A stretch of DNA of 33,396 nucleotides, taken from assembly GCA_936908745.1 (NCBI GenBank), contig CAKZFX010000025.1, positions 1 through 33,396 on the forward strand, read 5' to 3'. The position numbers were made by a program, and so were the translations under genes. Shown here piece after piece: positions 29,966 through 33,396 of the stretch (positions within the stretch are counted from its first letter, which is position 1; each line of letters starts with the position of its first letter). This stretch comes from an uncultured Chitinophagaceae bacterium. Lineage in GTDB: Bacteria; Bacteroidota; Bacteroidia; Chitinophagales; Chitinophagaceae. Under the pieces are notes generated by a model. The model searched no databases and was not told the DNA's origin. It worked only from the letters and a program-made list of their open reading frames with translations.

Positions 29966-32900
29966 ATGATAGCAGATGTTTTTATAAAAAGGCCGGTTAC
30001 CGCCATCGTTATTTCGATTGTGATTGTGCTGGTGGGCCTCATTAGCCTGATCAACTTACCCGTTGCGCAATACCCTGATATTTCACCGCCCACTGTTTCG
30101 GTGTCGGGAAACTTTACGGGGGCCGATGCGCAAACGGTGGAGCAAACCACAACGACTGCAATTGAAACGCAGATCAATGGTGTGCCCGGCATGACCTATA
30201 TGACGAGCAACAGTACGAGTAGTGGTCAAAGCAGTATTACCGTCAATTTTGAAGTGGGTACGGATATTAATATTGCCACGCTGGATGTGCAGAACCGTGC
30301 GAGTGTGGCTGAGCCCACTCTGCCTGATGCATTGAAACGTTTGGGGTTGACGGTGCGTAAACGTAACCCAAGTATCATGATGGTACTGGCGTTTTATTCG
30401 CCTAAAGGATCGCATGATGCAACGTTTATTGGTAACTATGTGAACCTGTATATTAAGGATGCCTTGTTGCGTGTGAAAGGCGTGGGTGATATTTTTTCCC
30501 GTGCAGATGATTTTAGCATGCGTGTGTGGCTGAACCCGGAGAAGATGGCGGCATTGGGTATCACACCTGCCGAAGTGAATGCCGCTTTACAGGAACAAAA
30601 TTTACAGGTGGCTGCCGGAACCATTGGTGGTAACCCGCAACCCAATACACAGACATTTGAATACAGTGTGCTGACCAACAGCCGTATCAACACAGCGGAC
30701 CAGTTTGAAAATATTATTGTGCGCACAAGACCGAATGATGGGGGATTGGTGTACCTGAAAGATATCGCAAAAGTGGAGTTAGGAAAATTTGATTACACCG
30801 GTAATGCCTATGTAAACGGCAGCCCTGCAGCGTTCCTGCTCATTTACCAGGCGCCGGGTGCCAACACATTAAGCACTTATGAAGGGATTCTGAAAACGCT
30901 GGAACAAATGCGTCCTGCATTTCCAAAAGATATTGATTTTAAAATTCCGAATGAATCGGCTACAGTTGTAAAGGTTTCGATCAATGAAGTGTTACATACG
31001 CTGATAGAGGCATTGATACTCGTGGTATTGGTGGTGTTTCTTTTCCTGCAAAGCTGGAGGGCAACACTGATCCCGATACTGGCGATACCTGTATCACTGA
31101 TCGGTACATTTATCTTTTTTAACCTGATGGGTTTTACCATCAATACGCTTACGTTGTTTGCGTTTGTATTGGCCATTGGTATCGTGGTGGATGATGCCAT
31201 CGTGGTGGTGGAAGCGATACAACATCATATTGATCATAATAACCTAACAGCTAAGCAGGCAACGATACGGGCGATGAAAGAGATTTCGGCACCGGTTATT
31301 GCCATTGCGTTGATCCTTGCGGCGGTATTTGTGCCGGTGGGCTTTATTCCCGGTATCGTGGGACGATTGTACCAGCAGTTTGCGATCACAATTGCTATTT
31401 CGGTACTGTTGTCCGCATTCGTGGCCCTGTCATTGACACCTGCGTTGAGTATGCTTTTATTAAAGCCTACTAAAACGGATAAGAGCAAGATGAATGCGCT
31501 GGAACGTTTCTTCAATCGTTTCAACAACTGGTTTAATAATTTATCAAGAGGTTATGCCAAATCAGTGGGCACCTGGATCCGTCGCACACCGTATGTATTG
31601 GTGATGATGCTGGTGCTGATCATTGGTTTGATCTTTATGTTCAAAACAAAACCAACCGGGTTTATCCCAACGGAAGATGAAGGAAGGATGTTTGTGACCT
31701 ATGAAATGCCGGAAGCAACGAGTACCACAAGAAACATTGCGATGATGAAAGACATCATGAGCCGTGTACAGCAGATTCCGGAAGTGGATGTGGTGGGTGG
31801 TATCGCCGGTTTGAATATTGTGAGCTTTAGTACCAAGTCAAACGTAGGTACGATGTTCGTTCGTTTGAAACCATGGGATGATCGGAAAGGAAAGGGCAAA
31901 GATGTGCAGGCGGTGATCGGTAAGATAATGGGGATGACAAAGGATATCAAGGAAGCAAGGATCATCCCGATTGCGCCACCGGCTATTCCGGGCCTCGGAC
32001 AAACAGCGGGTTTCTCATTCCAGTTGCAACAGAAAGGAACAACAGATGATATTAAACAGTTTGAAGCGGTTTCTAATAAGTTCCTGCAGCAGTTAAATGC
32101 ACAGCCTGCTATTGGCCGGGCATTTACTTTCTTTAATGCACGAACTCCAAGCTACCAGGTGGATGTTGATAAAGAACAGGCGAAGAAGATGGGTGTGAAT
32201 GTGGCCGAAGTGTATTCAACGTTGTCGAACTTTTTAGGAAGCAGTTATGTAAATGACTTCAACTTGTATGGAAGAAACTTCCGGGTGATGACACAGGCCG
32301 AGAATATATATCGTGGCTCGCTGGATAATTTACAGAACTTCTATGTGCGCAACAGCCAGGGTAATATGGTGCCGTTGAAGAATTTGGTGACAACCAAGAT
32401 TGTGGAAGCACCTGCGGTGATCTCTCACTACAATGCGTATCGTTCGGTAGAAATAAATGGTTCGCCAAAAGATGGTTATAGTAGTGGTGAGGCGATTGAG
32501 ACCTTAAAAGACCTGGCGAAAACATTGCCTGCGGGTTATGGGTATGAGTTTTCCGGTATGAGCCGTGAGGAGATACTGGCGGGTAACCAGCAGTCAACCA
32601 TCTTTGCTATCTCCATCATATTTGTATTCCTGTTCCTTGCAGCCTTGTATGAAAGCTGGGCAGTACCGTTTTCTGTATTGTTAGCTGTGCCTATCGGTGC
32701 GTTTGGTTCTATCCTTACTTTATTATTATTGCCTAAGCTGTCGAATAATATTTATGCGCAGATCGGTTTGATTACACTGATTGGTTTGGCGGCTAAGAAT
32801 GCGATCCTGATCGTGGAGTTTGCGAAAGAACGTGTGGATAGAGGAATGGATGTGATACAGGCAACGATACAGGCGGTGCGGTTGCGTTTGCGCCCTATCA

Positions 32901-33097
32901 TTATGACTTCGTTGGCATTTATCCTCGGTGTGGTTCCGCTGATCATTGCAACGGGTGCGGCATCTGTCAGTCGGCAGACGATCGGCTGGACGGTGTTTGG
33001 TGGTATGATTGCAGCGACATCGCTGGCGATATTTGTGGTGCCGGTTTTGTACGTAGCAATACATCGATTAACACATAGGAAGAAAAAAGAAGCTTAA
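29966..33097 (+). CDS. RND multidrug efflux pump, AcrB/HAE-1 family
   Basis: This is a proton-driven inner-membrane exporter of hydrophobic and amphiphilic compounds, acting as a trimer. The 1043 aa match the hydrophobe/amphiphile efflux-1 type. It starts IADVFIKRPVTAIVISIVIV, followed by a large porter domain (about 35-335). The TM4 proton-relay pair is Asp409-Asp410 (GIVVDDAIVVVEAIQHH). A second periplasmic loop follows, then the last membrane block with GLAAKNAILIVEFAKERVDRG and RLRPIIMTSLAFILGVVPL. All 12 helices can be placed. The substrate cannot be inferred from sequence. The tripartite set is complete, and the operon ends with a strong terminator. Confidence 0.96.
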   Translation: MIADVFIKRPVTAIVISIVIVLVGLISLINLPVAQYPDISPPTVSVSGNFTGADAQTVEQTTTTAIETQINGVPGMTYMTSNSTSSGQSSITVNFEVGTDINIATLDVQNRASVAEPTLPDALKRLGLTVRKRNPSIMMVLAFYSPKGSHDATFIGNYVNLYIKDALLRVKGVGDIFSRADDFSMRVWLNPEKMAALGITPAEVNAALQEQNLQVAAGTIGGNPQPNTQTFEYSVLTNSRINTADQFENIIVRTRPNDGGLVYLKDIAKVELGKFDYTGNAYVNGSPAAFLLIYQAPGANTLSTYEGILKTLEQMRPAFPKDIDFKIPNESATVVKVSINEVLHTLIEALILVVLVVFLFLQSWRATLIPILAIPVSLIGTFIFFNLMGFTINTLTLFAFVLAIGIVVDDAIVVVEAIQHHIDHNNLTAKQATIRAMKEISAPVIAIALILAAVFVPVGFIPGIVGRLYQQFAITIAISVLLSAFVALSLTPALSMLLLKPTKTDKSKMNALERFFNRFNNWFNNLSRGYAKSVGTWIRRTPYVLVMMLVLIIGLIFMFKTKPTGFIPTEDEGRMFVTYEMPEATSTTRNIAMMKDIMSRVQQIPEVDVVGGIAGLNIVSFSTKSNVGTMFVRLKPWDDRKGKGKDVQAVIGKIMGMTKDIKEARIIPIAPPAIPGLGQTAGFSFQLQQKGTTDDIKQFEAVSNKFLQQLNAQPAIGRAFTFFNARTPSYQVDVDKEQAKKMGVNVAEVYSTLSNFLGSSYVNDFNLYGRNFRVMTQAENIYRGSLDNLQNFYVRNSQGNMVPLKNLVTTKIVEAPAVISHYNAYRSVEINGSPKDGYSSGEAIETLKDLAKTLPAGYGYEFSGMSREEILAGNQQSTIFAISIIFVFLFLAALYESWAVPFSVLLAVPIGAFGSILTLLLLPKLSNNIYAQIGLITLIGLAAKNAILIVEFAKERVDRGMDVIQATIQAVRLRLRPIIMTSLAFILGVVPLIIATGAASVSRQTIGWTVFGGMIAATSLAIFVVPVLYVAIHRLTHRKKKEA

Positions 33098-33102
33098 AAG
33101 AG

Positions 33103-33126
33103 AATCCGCCGGAAGGCGGATTTTTT
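33103..33126 (+). terminator. Efflux operon terminator
   Basis: An 8-bp stem AATCCGCC / GGCGGATT with a GGAA tetraloop is followed by TTTTTT. It lies 5 bp after the pump stop codon. Confidence 0.95.
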
Positions 33127-33396
33127 GTTTTATTGATTCTTTTTTTAGCCTATTATTAATTTATGGAGAGGCTAACATAAAAACCTTTCAAATTAGACTT
33201 TTTTTTTATTTAATAGCTAACAAACATTCAGTTTATTAAGCCAGTATTATTTAATTACACAGTTATCATGAAATTCGACACAGTTATAAAATTTATAGAT
33301 GTTGTGTGTAAAAATTAGTTTGAAGCATCCTATATTCACTTACCACCAGCCACTGATCTGTCCCCCATGAAAAGAAACCAGATTAGTAAAGCTTAG
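33127..33396. other. Gene-free AT-rich end of window
   Basis: These 270 bp hold no gene I can support. A 16-codon ORF (33268) and a 9-codon ORF ending at the last base (33367-33396) are too short to call. The region looks like the upstream control region of a gene lying beyond the window, because it contains the paired direct repeats at 33259-33288. Confidence 0.6.
33259..33288 (+). promoter_or_regulatory. AgrA/LytTR-type paired direct repeat
   Basis: ACAGTTATC and ACAGTTATA are separated by exactly 12 bp, giving a 21-bp (two helical turns) period. Two 9-bp ACAGTTxxx repeats 12 bp apart is the known operator layout of AgrA-like LytTR response regulators. The identical part extends one dinucleotide to the left (AC). 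A weaker similar stretch, TCAGTTTAT, lies at 33228-33236, about three turns upstream. Confidence 0.5.

Noticed and set aside
33268..33396. Two tiny ORFs (16 and 9 codons) as leader peptides
   Set aside because: Both are too short to support. The first lies inside the proposed operator and the second ends at the window edge by chance.
1..33396. CRISPR array, prophage, transposase or rRNA genes
   Set aside because: No regularly spaced repeats, phage structural genes, transposase or rRNA sequence were seen in any frame.

Overview
The window is a piece of a Bacteroidota chromosome, most likely Chitinophagales/Chitinophagaceae. The evidence is a type IX secretion (T9SS) gliding-type C-terminal domain on a SprB-repeat protein, promoter -7 boxes of the form TAnnTTTG, almost no Shine-Dalgarno sequences, a single bifunctional RelA/SpoT protein, a GatA-TatA neighbourhood and a GH109-type Gfo/Idh/MocA protein. 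The genus is inference. Most of the window is ordinary housekeeping sequence, with one small foreign-looking module.

Layout. (1) 1-2756: a beta-propeller sensor histidine kinase whose 5' end cannot be read as one intact frame. (2) 2765-4344, minus strand: trigger factor and tRNA-Leu(UAG), with terminators. (3) 4508-13031, plus strand: rsh (stringent response), a large T9SS-exported SprB-repeat protein, purA, a very acidic low-complexity protein, and a pabB-type chorismate enzyme. (4) 13175-18107, minus strand: lytic transglycosylase, gatA, tatA, rplS (L19) and rny (RNase Y). (5) 18352-19515, plus strand: a TlpA/DUF4369 thiol-disulfide oxidoreductase with a strong terminator. (6) 19646-21163: an AT-rich module bounded by a perfect 23-bp direct repeat. 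It carries an HELGH metallopeptidase, a frameshifted small ORF and a Lys-rich C-terminal coding tail cut off at the repeat. (7) 21188-24624: zapA, a small plus-strand protein resembling a free-standing T9SS C-terminal domain, a coiled-coil protein and pheT. (8) 24752-27158: a GH109-like alpha-N-acetylgalactosaminidase and an N-acetylhexosamine-kinase-like phosphotransferase, 7 bp apart. (9) 27454-33097: a complete tripartite RND efflux operon (TolC-like, AcrA-like lipoprotein, AcrB-like pump), preceded by two good palindromes and closed by a strong terminator. (10) 33127-33396: gene-free AT-rich DNA with an AgrA/LytTR-like direct-repeat operator.

How the genes work together. The efflux genes form one machine spanning both membranes. 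The GH109-like enzyme and the kinase together suggest GalNAc release followed by anomeric phosphorylation. PheT, the coiled-coil protein and ZapA look like an old minus-strand translation/division cluster. Between zapA and rny, the plus-strand thioredoxin-like gene and the repeat-bounded module now intervene. The module at 19.6-21.2 kb is the part of the window most likely to hold something undescribed. Its cargo is a gluzincin-type metallopeptidase of unknown family, and a Lit-like defence role is possible but unproven.
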